Shown here piece after piece: positions 25,071 through 32,856 of a stretch of 39,090 bases of DNA. Origin of the DNA: Hyphomonadaceae bacterium BRH_c29 (GTDB taxonomy: Bacteria; Pseudomonadota; Alphaproteobacteria; Caulobacterales; Hyphomonadaceae). The stretch covers positions 1-39,090 of the forward strand of contig LADW01000038.1 of the NCBI GenBank assembly GCA_000961695.1. Direction: 5' to 3'. The notes beneath the pieces are model-generated. The model did no database searches and was not told the origin of the DNA. It was given only the letters and a program-made list of their open reading frames with translations. Every line of letters starts with the position of its first letter. Position 1 is the stretch's first letter. The position numbers were made by a program, and so were the translations under genes.

Positions 25071-25913
25071 ATGAGCCGTTCACTTACCCTGGCTGCAATC
25101 CAGTTCACGCCAAGCGACGACATGCAGGCGAACATCGACCGCGTGGCGGGCTTCATTCGCGAGGCTGCCGCACAGGGCGCCGATGTCGTGCTGCCGCCGG
25201 AACTCTTCTGCGGCTATTATTTCTGCAAGACGCAGGAAGAGCACCATTTCGCCCGCGCCATTGAATGGCAGGAGCACCCGGCGGTGATCCAGCTGTCGGA
25301 TCTGGCGGCGGAACTGGACGTCGTGATCCCGGTCTCGATCTATGAGAAAGACGGGCCGCACTATTACAATTCGCTGGTGATGATCGACGCGGACGGCACG
25401 CCGCTCGGCGTCTACCGCAAGAGCCACATTCCGGACGGGCCGGGCTATCAGGAAAAATACTATTTCCGGCCGGGCGATACGGGCTTCCGTACCTGGCAGA
25501 CCCTGAAGGGCAATATCGGCGTCGGCATCTGCTGGGACCAGTGGTTCCCGGAGGCCGCGCGTGCGATGGCCCTGATGGGCGCGGACGTGCTGCTCTACCC
25601 CACCGCCATCGGGGCGGAGCCGCAGGATGCGGGTCTCGATACCGCTGCGCGCTGGCGCCGGGTGATGCAGGGCCATGCCGTGGCGAACGTGATGCCGGTG
25701 ATCGCAGCCAACCGGGTTGGCAATGAAGAGGGCCAGGTCTTCTACGGCACCAGCTTCATCACCGACCATGTCGGCGAAGTGGTTACCGATTTCGGCCGCT
25801 CGGAAGAGGGTATTCTGCTGGCCAGCTTCGATCTGGATGTGATCGACCGGGAGCGGGCCGCATGGGGCTTCTTCCGCGACCGCCGCACGGACCTCTACGA
25901 CATTCTTTTGTAG
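25071..25913 (+). CDS. aguB: N-carbamoylputrescine amidohydrolase
   Basis: A nitrilase-superfamily amidase completing agmatine breakdown: N-carbamoylputrescine to putrescine, CO2 and ammonia. The 280-residue product has the full catalytic triad Glu44 (LPPELFCGYYF), Lys117 (YRKSHIPDGPGYQEK) and Cys154 (GVGICWDQWFPE). The KSHIPDGPGYQEKYYF stretch is typical of AguB. The ATG follows a perfect GAAGGAGGAGG. It sits 18 bases behind aguA and they are almost certainly co-transcribed. Cytoplasmic. The pair lets the cell make polyamine from arginine-derived agmatine or use agmatine as a nitrogen source. Confidence 0.95.
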   Translation: MSRSLTLAAIQFTPSDDMQANIDRVAGFIREAAAQGADVVLPPELFCGYYFCKTQEEHHFARAIEWQEHPAVIQLSDLAAELDVVIPVSIYEKDGPHYYNSLVMIDADGTPLGVYRKSHIPDGPGYQEKYYFRPGDTGFRTWQTLKGNIGVGICWDQWFPEAARAMALMGADVLLYPTAIGAEPQDAGLDTAARWRRVMQGHAVANVMPVIAANRVGNEEGQVFYGTSFITDHVGEVVTDFGRSEEGILLASFDLDVIDRERAAWGFFRDRRTDLYDILL

Positions 25914-25948
25914 AAGACGGTCAGCCGCCATACTTCTTGTACGGCAGC

Positions 25949-26503
25949 TTAGCCGCCGGGGGCGCCGCGTGGTGTCTGGCGCGGATCCGGCCGGTACAAT
26001 TTGTCGGCCCGGTCCGGTTTCGGCTTGGGGGCTTTCAGGTCAGCGATGACAATGGCGTCGCTATTATCTTCGACATAGTGCGCGGCCAGTTCGGCAATCA
26101 CGGTCTCGAATTCTTCCGGGCTCACCTGGCGGTCAAGGTTCGGGTCGAACCGGACAGGATTGGTCAGCGAGTCGTCGCGGGTTGGCAGGTTTTCAGCCCA
26201 GGTGATCTGCTCGAACGCGGTCAGGAAGCCGTCCCCGTTCGTGTCTGCCTTCAGGAACGCCGCTGCAGTTCCGGCGCGGACTTCTTCCGGCGTGATCCGC
26301 CCGTCGCCATTGGTATCGAAGCTGAGGAACAGGCCACCCCCGGCGACCAGCCGGTCGGGCGTTCCCTTTGCATTCCTGGCCTCGGGTTTGGTAAATCCCT
26401 GACCCGGCAGACGGACGATTTCTTCATCGTCAACCTGCGCCAGGGCGGGCGAAACTGCCGCCATCAGCAAGGCACCAGCAAGAACAATCGGGCGCAAAAA
26501 CAT
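25949..26503 (-). CDS. Exported EF-hand calcium-binding protein
   Basis: A 184-residue protein with a signal peptide (about 1-22, PIVLAGALLMAAVSPALA) and three EF-hand loops: D63-TNGDGRITPEE (63-74), D87-TNGDGFLTAFE (87-98) and a degenerate D120-PNLDRQVSPEE (120-131). The first two keep the 1, 3, 5 and 12 ligands. A Pro/Arg-rich tail follows. It should bind calcium in the periplasm, and partners are unknown. The ATG at 26503 follows GCGGAG. The longer frame to 26560 lacks a signal at its start and is rejected. It diverges from divL across a 193-base region containing a CtrA-type box. The stop at 25949 interrupts a second frame that continues coding-like sequence for eleven more codons. Confidence 0.85.
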   Translation of the reverse strand: MFLRPIVLAGALLMAAVSPALAQVDDEEIVRLPGQGFTKPEARNAKGTPDRLVAGGGLFLSFDTNGDGRITPEEVRAGTAAAFLKADTNGDGFLTAFEQITWAENLPTRDDSLTNPVRFDPNLDRQVSPEEFETVIAELAAHYVEDNSDAIVIADLKAPKPKPDRADKLYRPDPRQTPRGAPGG

Positions 26504-26608
26504 GGGATTTACTCCGCGAACAAGAGGGTAGACTATGCCAGTGTTGTGTTTTTGCAACATCCGGTTTCAGTCATCTTGCGCCCTGAATGGCCGGGCATTA
26601 GCACTCCG

Positions 26609-26623
26609 TTAACGCGCCCTTAA
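26609..26623 (+). promoter_or_regulatory. CtrA-type binding box upstream of divL
   Basis: TTAACGCGCCCTTAA is an exact TTAA-N7-TTAA site, extended by C at 26624, 73 bases before the divL ATG and about 105 bases from the EF-hand gene start. A further half-site TTAAC lies at 26642-26646. The full box is the established CtrA consensus in Caulobacter and relatives. Which of the divergent genes it controls cannot be told. Confidence 0.7.
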
Positions 26624-26671
26624 CGCTAGAGGGGCAATTCGTTAACCGTTTCGTCGGTCCTTATCGGGGCC

Positions 26672-26676
26672 GATTC
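26672..26676 (+). promoter_or_regulatory. GANTC (CcrM-type methylation) site in the divL promoter region
   Basis: GATTC at 26672-26676 fits GANTC, the target of the cell-cycle DNA methyltransferase CcrM in alphaproteobacteria. It lies 21 bases before the divL ATG and 48 bases after the CtrA box. Five-base sites occur by chance, so the position next to a cell-cycle gene is only suggestive. Confidence 0.35.
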
Positions 26677-26696
26677 GGGCTTTTGGATGACGCACC

Positions 26697-29153
26697 ATGG
26701 CACTTACAGCGGAGCAGGTTCCGATCATTATGGCAGCCGGCGCAGCAGCGCTCGGCCTTGCCGCACTGCTGTGGGCCCTGAGGGTTTCTGACGGCGCACG
26801 TGGCGCGGCGCGCAAATATCGCGACCGTTCGTCTGATCTGGAGACCGACCTTGCGGCCCACCGGTCGATCCTTGGCGCCCATCCGGGTGTGATCCTTGTC
26901 TGGCAGGGCGAGGCGCTGGAAGGCGAAGGCGATGAGATCATCCCGCCGGAAATGTATGGCTCGCCCGTCGCGCTTGCCGGCCTGCTCAGCTTTACCGATG
27001 ACGCCATCTCGCCAGACCCGGCTGTGCGCATCGTGGAAGGCCTTGCAGACCTTGAGGCACGCGACAGCGCCGGTCAGGACACGACGCTGCGCATCCGCCT
27101 GCGGGAGCTGCGCGAGACAGGCCAGGCCTTCTCGCTGACCATTATTGGCCCTTCAGGCCGTTTCCTCGAGGCTGACGGCCGTACCGCCGGTGCCCGCGCG
27201 GTTGTCTGGGTCACCGATGCGACCATCAAGGGGCTCGAAGAGAGCTCTGCCCGCGGCAAGTTGGAAGAGGCTCGTCAGGTCATCGCCCGCGACCCGACCG
27301 CCTTCCTCGACATGCTGGGCAAGGCCCCGTTCCCGGCCTGGCGCATGTCCGGCATGGGCAAGCTGCAATGGGTCAACCCCGCCTATATCCAGGCCGTCGA
27401 CGGCGTGAACCTCGACCGCGTTCTGGACCGCCAGCTGATGCTGGACCACGCCACGGCCGAACAGGCCCGCAAGACGATCAGCGAAGGCATCGACATCGAC
27501 GAGACCCGTCATGTGGTCATCAATGGTGACCGTCTGGCCATGCGCGTCCTGACCTTCCCGCTGTCTGGCGGGGCAGGGGCGATGGCGCTGGACGTCACGG
27601 CGCAGGAAGATGCCCGCGAAGACCTGAACCGCCACGTTCGCGCCCACGACGAGACGCTGAACCATGTTGCCGACGCCGTTGCGATCTTCGGCGCCGACCG
27701 CAAGCTGACCTTCTACAACAAGGCCTTCCGTGACATGTGGGATCTCGACGAGAGCTTCCTGCTGGAGCGGCCGGGCCATGGACAGCTGCTGGACCGCCTG
27801 CGCGAGCGCCGCAAACTGCCGGCCCGTGCGAACTATGCCGAGTGGCGCGCCGAGGAATTGTCCTATTATCTCGATATTGATGGCGTGAAGGAAGATACCT
27901 GGTCTCTGCCGGACGAGCGCACGCTGTCGGTCACGCGTCAGCGCCACCCGATGGGCGGTCTTCTTCTTCTGTTCAAGGACATTACCGGCGAGCTGGAACT
28001 GCAGACCAAGTTCAACGCCATCGTGAAGACGCAGAGCTCCACGCTCGACAGTCTCCACGAAGCCGTGACCGTGTTCGGCGGCGACGGACGCCTGCGTCTG
28101 CACAACCAGGCTTTTGAGCGCCTGTGGAACCTCAGCATCGACAAGCTGAAGGACCAGCCAGACTATGATGCCGTGGTCGAGGAATGCATTCCGCTGTTCC
28201 ACGACACCGAAATCTGGGGCGCGATGAAGAGCCATATCACCGATCCGTCGGCGAGAGCCCGCCAGTCCACCACGGGCGAGATGCGCCGCTCGGACGGGTC
28301 GATCCTGACCTATCTCACCCATCCGCTGCCGGACGGGAACACGCTGATCGCCTTTGCCGACGTGACGGCAACGCGCCGCGTGGAATCGGCCCTGCGCGAG
28401 CGGGCTGAAGCCTTCGAAGCGGCTGACCGCCTGAAGACCGAATTCGTGCGCAACGTGTCCTACCAGTTGCGCTCGCCGCTGACCGTGATCTTCGGCTATG
28501 CTGAACTTCTGGAAACCCAGCGCAATGGTCAGCTGACCGAGCGCCAGAAGGACTATGTCAGCGCCATCCTGTCAGCCTCTGATCACTTGTCCAAGCTGAT
28601 CGAGAACATTCTCGACCTCGCCATGATCGAAGCCGGGCGTATGGATCTCGACCTCGAAGACGTCGACCTGCGCAATGTGATCGAGGAAAGCATCGAGATG
28701 GTCGTCTCGAAGGCGGAAGATACGCAGATCGCGGTGCGGGCTGAGATTGCCGGCAAGCTGGGCACGATCCGCGCCGACGAGCGCCGCATCCGCCAGATCC
28801 TGTTCAATCTGGTTTCGAACTCGCTTCGCTTTACAGATTCCGGTGGTGAGATCGTGGTCTCGGCCGAACGCATCGGCGACATGGTCACGTTCTCGGTGCG
28901 CGACAATGGCCGCGGCCTGGAGGCCGACAAGCGGGCCACCAGCTTCGACAGCTTCGTATCTGGCGATCAGCGTGGCGCAGGCCTGGGCCTCGCCCTGGTG
29001 AAGCACTTTGTCGATCTGCACGGCGGTACGGTCGGCATGAAGCCGGTCGAGGGTGGCGGCCTGGAAGTCACATGCTGGCTGCCCGCACAGGCCATGCGTG
29101 CCGTCACGGCGCAGCGTGAGCTGCTTCTGTCGGAGAATGTCGTCCCGTCCTGA
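26697..29153 (+). CDS. divL: DivL-like atypical sensor kinase (tyrosine in the H-box)
   Basis: An 818-residue PAS-containing sensor kinase. One N-terminal membrane segment (about 8-29) is followed by several PAS-like regions (about 205-290, 318-430 and 445-555, e.g. NHVADAVAIFGADRKLTFYN), a HisKA-like dimerisation helix and an intact HATPase domain (N box LVSNSLRFTDSG, G1 DNGRGLE, G2 GAGLGLALVKHF). The phospho-acceptor position reads SYQLRSPLTVI with Tyr589 where kinases have His. This is the hallmark of Caulobacter DivL, where Tyr550 stands at this site. DivL is a polarly localised regulator that controls CckA and so CtrA phosphorylation. The Caulobacter protein is 769 residues. ATG 26697 has only a weak ribosome binding site. 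The upstream CtrA box suggests feedback. Confidence 0.9.
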   Translation: MALTAEQVPIIMAAGAAALGLAALLWALRVSDGARGAARKYRDRSSDLETDLAAHRSILGAHPGVILVWQGEALEGEGDEIIPPEMYGSPVALAGLLSFTDDAISPDPAVRIVEGLADLEARDSAGQDTTLRIRLRELRETGQAFSLTIIGPSGRFLEADGRTAGARAVVWVTDATIKGLEESSARGKLEEARQVIARDPTAFLDMLGKAPFPAWRMSGMGKLQWVNPAYIQAVDGVNLDRVLDRQLMLDHATAEQARKTISEGIDIDETRHVVINGDRLAMRVLTFPLSGGAGAMALDVTAQEDAREDLNRHVRAHDETLNHVADAVAIFGADRKLTFYNKAFRDMWDLDESFLLERPGHGQLLDRLRERRKLPARANYAEWRAEELSYYLDIDGVKEDTWSLPDERTLSVTRQRHPMGGLLLLFKDITGELELQTKFNAIVKTQSSTLDSLHEAVTVFGGDGRLRLHNQAFERLWNLSIDKLKDQPDYDAVVEECIPLFHDTEIWGAMKSHITDPSARARQSTTGEMRRSDGSILTYLTHPLPDGNTLIAFADVTATRRVESALRERAEAFEAADRLKTEFVRNVSYQLRSPLTVIFGYAELLETQRNGQLTERQKDYVSAILSASDHLSKLIENILDLAMIEAGRMDLDLEDVDLRNVIEESIEMVVSKAEDTQIAVRAEIAGKLGTIRADERRIRQILFNLVSNSLRFTDSGGEIVVSAERIGDMVTFSVRDNGRGLEADKRATSFDSFVSGDQRGAGLGLALVKHFVDLHGGTVGMKPVEGGGLEVTCWLPAQAMRAVTAQRELLLSENVVPS

Positions 29154-29172
29154 AACGGGGCGGGCAGAGGGC

Positions 29173-29484
29173 CTAGCGGGCCCCAGCGGCGGTCTTATTG
29201 ACCCGATCAGGATCCTGACCACGTGACTCGGCGACGATCCGGTCTGGCATTTCGGGGTCGCTCAGATAGCGCAGGAAGATCTTTTTCGACGCTGTCTTGG
29301 CCGAAGCGTCAGCTTCCTTCACCGCGACATTCGTCGTGTTTACAGGCGTTTCTGCGCTTTGTTCGGCGGCGGGCAGGAAGTCTGCTTCCAGTCGGCCACG
29401 CAGCTGGACGTTTTCAGATGCAAACGAAGGCAACGCGACGGCAGCAGCCGTCAGGGCGATTCCGAGGATACGAATAGCGGACAT
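29173..29484 (-). CDS. Small exported protein of unknown function
   Basis: I do not recognise this protein. The 103-residue product starts at ATG 29484 behind GGGAGG. It has a signal peptide (about 1-23, ILGIALTAAAVALPSFASE) and a polar, Ala/Lys/Thr-rich mature part with no cysteine. The tail (FLRYLSDPEMPDRIVAESRGQ) looks structured. An upstream in-frame start at 29502 would add six residues and disrupt the ribosome-binding logic. Its ribosome binding site lies partly inside the 3' arm of a 9-bp hairpin (29494-29519). It converges on divL with a 19-base gap and follows the methyltransferase-fold lipoprotein gene on the same strand. Confidence 0.65.
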   Translation of the reverse strand: MSAIRILGIALTAAAVALPSFASENVQLRGRLEADFLPAAEQSAETPVNTTNVAVKEADASAKTASKKIFLRYLSDPEMPDRIVAESRGQDPDRVNKTAAGAR

Positions 29485-29493
29485 GAAAAGCCT

Positions 29494-29519
29494 CCCGGGC
29501 AAATTCTTGGTTGCCCGGG
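29494..29519 (-). promoter_or_regulatory. Hairpin covering the ribosome binding site of the small exported protein
   Basis: On the minus strand CCCGGGCAA (29519-29511) pairs perfectly with TTGCCCGGG (29502-29494) around an 8-base loop. The sequence AGGCTTTTC then leads to the ATG at 29484. The last three G residues of the 3' arm belong to the ribosome binding site GGGAGG. The element could also serve as a weak terminator for the upstream lipoprotein gene, since a CTTTTC run follows. Confidence 0.55.
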
Positions 29520-29545
29520 GTAATGCATGCGGCGTGCCAGTTCGC

Positions 29546-30340
29546 CTATTTGGTGAATTTCAGCAGGAAGCGGTTCGTCTTGCGCCGCACTGACGGGTCG
29601 AAGACCAGCACGGTGCCATCATCATCCGGATTGGCGAGTGTGTCGCTCTCAGCCGCCAGGGCGAGGCCGCGCGCCTCTGCCATCGAGATGATGATTGCCT
29701 TGTCGATCCGGTGCGTGGTGGCGCCGGTCGTGGGCGGTGAGCCGGCTGGCGCCATGTGGTCGAGCACGACGAAACTGCCGCCCGGTTTCATGACACGGAC
29801 GATCTCGTCGAAGGCCATGTCCGGGTCGCCCAGCACGCCTTCTGGCTCACCTTCCGGCGTGTACCAGAGCTCGTGTGGGCCAAGGAACCAGGTCACCAGA
29901 TCGGCGCTTTCATCCTCAACGGCTGTCAGATTGTCGAACGCGCTTTCGACCAGGGTCACATTTTCCAGCCGGCCGTCCACGCGCTTGGAAACTTTGTCCC
30001 CGAGGAAGTTTTTGAACGAAGGCGGGTTCTGCATATAGACCTGACCTTCGGGGCCGGTCACGCGAGACATAAGCTCGGTGTAGAAGCCATCTCCGGCCTC
30101 CAGTTCGACAACCGTCATGCCGGGCATCACGCCGGTGAAGGACAAGACCTCCGCCGACTTGCGCACGGGATACATGGCATAGTCCTGCTCCGGGCGGTCG
30201 TCCTGGCCGAACACGGTTTCATAATCGAAGCCGCCAGGGGCGACTTTCGCGGAGGGCGCTTCCGGCGCGGGCGCGGCTGCGGGGGTGGCACAGGCAGCCA
30301 GAAGGAGGCCGGACAGGCTCAACAGGGTCGGGTATCTCAT
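29546..30340 (-). CDS. Predicted lipoprotein with methyltransferase fold
   Basis: A 264-residue protein with a lipoprotein signal (SGLLLAAC, Cys17) followed by a Pro/Ala linker. The body has a Rossmann methyltransferase-like fold: motif I VVELEAGDGFYTELMS, then DLVTWFLGPHELWY and VMKPGGSFVVLDHMA, where SAM methyltransferases have their post-I and motif IV-VI segments. This matches the group annotated as predicted methyltransferases that carry export signals. Being outside the cytoplasm, where SAM is absent, it may not be an active enzyme. Motif I has E-A-G-D-G in place of the usual D/E-x-G-x-G-x-G. No operon partner is obvious. It precedes the small exported gene by 61 bases and shares its strand with the SDR gene upstream. 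Confidence 0.85.
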   Translation of the reverse strand: MRYPTLLSLSGLLLAACATPAAAPAPEAPSAKVAPGGFDYETVFGQDDRPEQDYAMYPVRKSAEVLSFTGVMPGMTVVELEAGDGFYTELMSRVTGPEGQVYMQNPPSFKNFLGDKVSKRVDGRLENVTLVESAFDNLTAVEDESADLVTWFLGPHELWYTPEGEPEGVLGDPDMAFDEIVRVMKPGGSFVVLDHMAPAGSPPTTGATTHRIDKAIIISMAEARGLALAAESDTLANPDDDGTVLVFDPSVRRKTNRFLLKFTK

Positions 30341-30374
30341 GCTCGTTTCCTCTTGGTCATCTTCAGCGGCCGGA

Positions 30375-31346
30375 TCACGCGTCCGCCAGCATCTTTTCGC
30401 TTAGGCTCCACAGGCGTTCGGCGCCCTCATCGTCACAAGCCCAGGTGCGGACATGTTCCCATCGCTGGCTCTCATCCGTTGCAAGCTGGGCGATGTCGCA
30501 ATCCTCGCAATAGACGCCGCCGCGATCTGCCAGCTGGGGTGAGGTCGCACACCAGACGGTGGTGGAGGCGCCTTGTTCTGGCGTCTTGAACATGGCCTGG
30601 ACCATGGGCGGGATCGTCCCATCCGGCGCTTTCCAGCCGAGCGCGACCATTTCTTCCTCAGGCAGGTGGCGCTGAAGCGGTGTGAAGATGCCGCCGGGAT
30701 GGACGGAAAAGGCCCGGATGCCGACATCGCGTCCGCGCCGGTCGACGCCGAGAGCGAACAGCGCATCCGCCGTCTTCGCCTGTCCGTAGGCTTCCCATTT
30801 GTCGTAGGGGCGTTCGGTATAGTTCGGATCGTCCCAGTTAATGCCGGAGCGGGCGTGGCCGATGGAGGACAGGGCGACGAGGCGCGCCCCATCCGTGCGC
30901 TGCATCGCCGGGGCGAGCGCCAGGCTCATCGCCATGTGGCCCAGATGGTTTATGCCGAACTGGCTTTCCCAGCCGGGACCGACGCGGGCGAGAGGGCAGG
31001 CCATGATGCCGGCATTGTTGATCAGGATGTCGAGGCCGCGTCCCGTCTCATCATATTCCCGCGTGAACTTCTCGATACTGGCAAGGTCGGCCAGGTCCAT
31101 GGCGGCGATTTCGATGTCGCCTGCCACGTCTGCGAGGGCGGCTTCAGCTGTGTCGAGCCGCCGGGCCGGCACTGTGACCCGCGCCCCTGCCGAAGCGAGC
31201 GCCCGCACCGTTTCAAGGCCGATGCCGGAATAGCCGCCCGTGACCACAGCATTCTTGCCGGAGAGGTCGATCCCGCTGATCACCTCAGCTGCGGTCGATT
31301 TGCCATGAAATCCTGACCCGATCGGGGCCTGATCCTGAGCTGCCAT
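30375..31346 (-). CDS. Short-chain dehydrogenase/reductase (SDR)
   Basis: A 323-residue NAD(P)-dependent oxidoreductase. The nucleotide-binding motif TGGYSGIG lies at 36-43, NNAG at 110-113, a serine at about 160 (ALSSIG) and the active-site Y187-G-Q-A-K191. The N-terminal extension and WWOX/retinol-dehydrogenase-like spacing place it in the long-branch oxidoreductase group. I start at ATG 31346 since GGGAGA lies at proper spacing. The GTG at 31352 would sit too close to that site. The C-terminal part is cysteine-bearing (VWCATSP, GVYCEDCDIA). Cytoplasmic, substrate unknown. It faces the Sel1-repeat gene across a 164-base divergent region. Confidence 0.9.
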   Translation of the reverse strand: MAAQDQAPIGSGFHGKSTAAEVISGIDLSGKNAVVTGGYSGIGLETVRALASAGARVTVPARRLDTAEAALADVAGDIEIAAMDLADLASIEKFTREYDETGRGLDILINNAGIMACPLARVGPGWESQFGINHLGHMAMSLALAPAMQRTDGARLVALSSIGHARSGINWDDPNYTERPYDKWEAYGQAKTADALFALGVDRRGRDVGIRAFSVHPGGIFTPLQRHLPEEEMVALGWKAPDGTIPPMVQAMFKTPEQGASTTVWCATSPQLADRGGVYCEDCDIAQLATDESQRWEHVRTWACDDEGAERLWSLSEKMLADA

Positions 31347-31421
31347 CCGCACGTCTCCCTTGCACTTGTGTCTGGTTCGCGGCGGATACTGCCTCTCTGC
31401 CGGGGTGGCGGCAAGGGCAGG

Positions 31422-31435
31422 TTAAGAAAGCTTAA
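31422..31435 (+). promoter_or_regulatory. Palindromic TTAA-N6-TTAA element
   Basis: TTAAGAAAGCTTAA lies in the 164-base divergent region between the SDR and Sel1-repeat genes. It resembles a CtrA box but has a six-base rather than seven-base spacer. It could be a weak or half-site target or another operator. The rest of the region holds no gene. Confidence 0.3.
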
Positions 31436-31510
31436 GCTGGCCTGCCGTGGTGACGCCGTCAGCGTGATACTATATCAAAGCCTGAACAAGACCTTAGGAA
31501 GGATCTCCCC

Positions 31511-32107
31511 ATGATACGCCTCCCTCTGATTGCCGCCGCGCTGACCTGTTGCGCGCTCGCTTTGCCGGCTGTTGCTCAGTCCAGTCAGGTTGAGCGGACG
31601 CAAGCCGAGATCGCGCTTGAGCAGGCGAAAACCACTCTGGCCACACAGCGCGCGGCGCGTGAGGCGGCCAACACGGCCTGCGCGGCGCGGGACTATGCCG
31701 CCTGCGTGACGGCGGGCGATTCCTATCGCAAGGGCACGGGCGGCGAGCAGGACTACAAGCTGGCCCTCAAGGCTTATGACCGTGCCTGCATCGGCGGAAA
31801 TGGTGAGGGCTGCGCCTCGCAGGCCTATCTCACTGTGCTGGGGCGCGGTGTGGATGCGGACCCTGTAAAAGCCCGCAAGCTCTACAAGCAATCCTGCGAT
31901 CTTGGCGAAGTCAGCGGCTGCGGTGGCTACGGCAACATGCTGTTCACCGGCACCGGTGGGCCCAAGAATGTGCACGAGGGCACGCAGGTTCTGCAGGATG
32001 CCTGTAACCGCGAGTATAAATGGGCGTGCGACCGGCTCGACGCGCTTGGCGCCTATGACCCGAATTCGCTGGCCTATGATCGCCTGAAAGACCTGCGCGG
32101 CGGCTGA
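31511..32107 (+). CDS. Exported Sel1-repeat / Hcp-type cysteine-rich protein
   Basis: A 198-residue protein with a signal peptide (about 1-22, IAAALTCCALALPAVAQ), a short coiled-coil-like segment (VERTQAEIALEQAKTTLATQ) and Sel1-like repeats. The repeats read DYAACVTAGDSYRKGTGGEQDY, ALKAYDRACIGGNGEGCA, ARKLYKQSCDLGEVSGCGGY and a last one ending ACNREYKWACDRL. Paired cysteines seven or eight residues apart are typical of Helicobacter Hcp proteins, where each repeat is disulfide-linked. It should be periplasmic and act in protein-protein contacts. ATG 31511 follows AGGAAGGA. The gene converges on the bactofilin gene with a 17-base gap. Partners cannot be inferred. Confidence 0.85.
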   Translation: MIRLPLIAAALTCCALALPAVAQSSQVERTQAEIALEQAKTTLATQRAAREAANTACAARDYAACVTAGDSYRKGTGGEQDYKLALKAYDRACIGGNGEGCASQAYLTVLGRGVDADPVKARKLYKQSCDLGEVSGCGGYGNMLFTGTGGPKNVHEGTQVLQDACNREYKWACDRLDALGAYDPNSLAYDRLKDLRGG

Positions 32108-32124
32108 TCCGCCGAGGCTTCCGG

Positions 32125-32667
32125 TTAGCTGTTGTGCGGCGCGGAACCGGGCGACAGGAACGAAACCGGCGGCGCCGACAGAGTTGAGGCTGGCCGGGAC
32201 TGCGGGACAGCTGTAGCGGACACTGGCTTTGCTGGGACTGGGGCTGGCGCTGTAGCGGGCGCTGTTTCTGTATCTGGCGCAGGGGCCGCAGCCGGTGTCG
32301 GCGGGCCGAGCCTGTCGGGCAGATCCGCGGAAATCATCAGATTGGCGGTCAGCATGGAGCCTTCGTCGACCCGCACGGAGCGCGAGGCGACATCGCCGGC
32401 CACCATGGCGCCGGTGCAGATTTCGAGGAAAGACGTGGCCAGCACAGTGCCTTCCATCTCGCCATGGACGATGATGCCGGGTGCTTCGATACGGCCTTCC
32501 ACGCGTCCGCCGCGCTCGATGATCAGGGTGCTTTGGCAGCGGATACTGCCTTTGATGTGGCCGGCAACAACCAGTTGCGAGGTGAAGTTAAGCTCACCTT
32601 CCAGGCGCGTGCCTTTCAGGATCAGGTTTGCCGGTTCGCCGCCGCGGAGTTTGTCTGCAGGTGCCAT
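32125..32667 (-). CDS. Bactofilin
   Basis: A 180-residue cytoskeletal protein (PF04519). The core (about 10-115) is a right-handed beta-helix of regular repeats: LVVAGHIKGSIRCQSTLIIE, GRVEGRIEAPGIIVHGEMEG and AMVAGDVASRSVRVDEGSML. Bactofilins polymerise into filaments without nucleotide and recruit cell-wall enzymes for stalk or curvature formation. The tail (about 122-180) is unusually long and Pro/Ala/Thr-rich and may be disordered. Short membrane-targeting N-terminal residues are not obvious. ATG 32667 has GAGGG about eleven bases upstream. It diverges from a GH25 muramidase gene across 189 bases, a neighbour that fits cell-wall work. In Hyphomonas and Caulobacter bactofilins direct stalk growth. 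Confidence 0.92.
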   Translation of the reverse strand: MAPADKLRGGEPANLILKGTRLEGELNFTSQLVVAGHIKGSIRCQSTLIIERGGRVEGRIEAPGIIVHGEMEGTVLATSFLEICTGAMVAGDVASRSVRVDEGSMLTANLMISADLPDRLGPPTPAAAPAPDTETAPATAPAPVPAKPVSATAVPQSRPASTLSAPPVSFLSPGSAPHNS

Positions 32668-32856
32668 GGCTCAAAGTACCCTCTTGATGAATTTGGACCG
32701 GCCTATGCATGCTTCGTGCCCGTTTTGCGCGCTGGCCCCGTGACTGTGTTGATTTTCCAGCGGATTTGATATGTTTCTGTGGGACCGGGGCGGCGTGCCC
32801 CCGTCTTGCCGCGTGCGGGCCTCATGCCTGCCGGGGAAGGGGCGTTGGATCACCGA

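Noticed and set aside
29140..29172. Terminator of divL
   Set aside because: Short GC-rich inverted repeats are present but no T run follows, so it is not supported.
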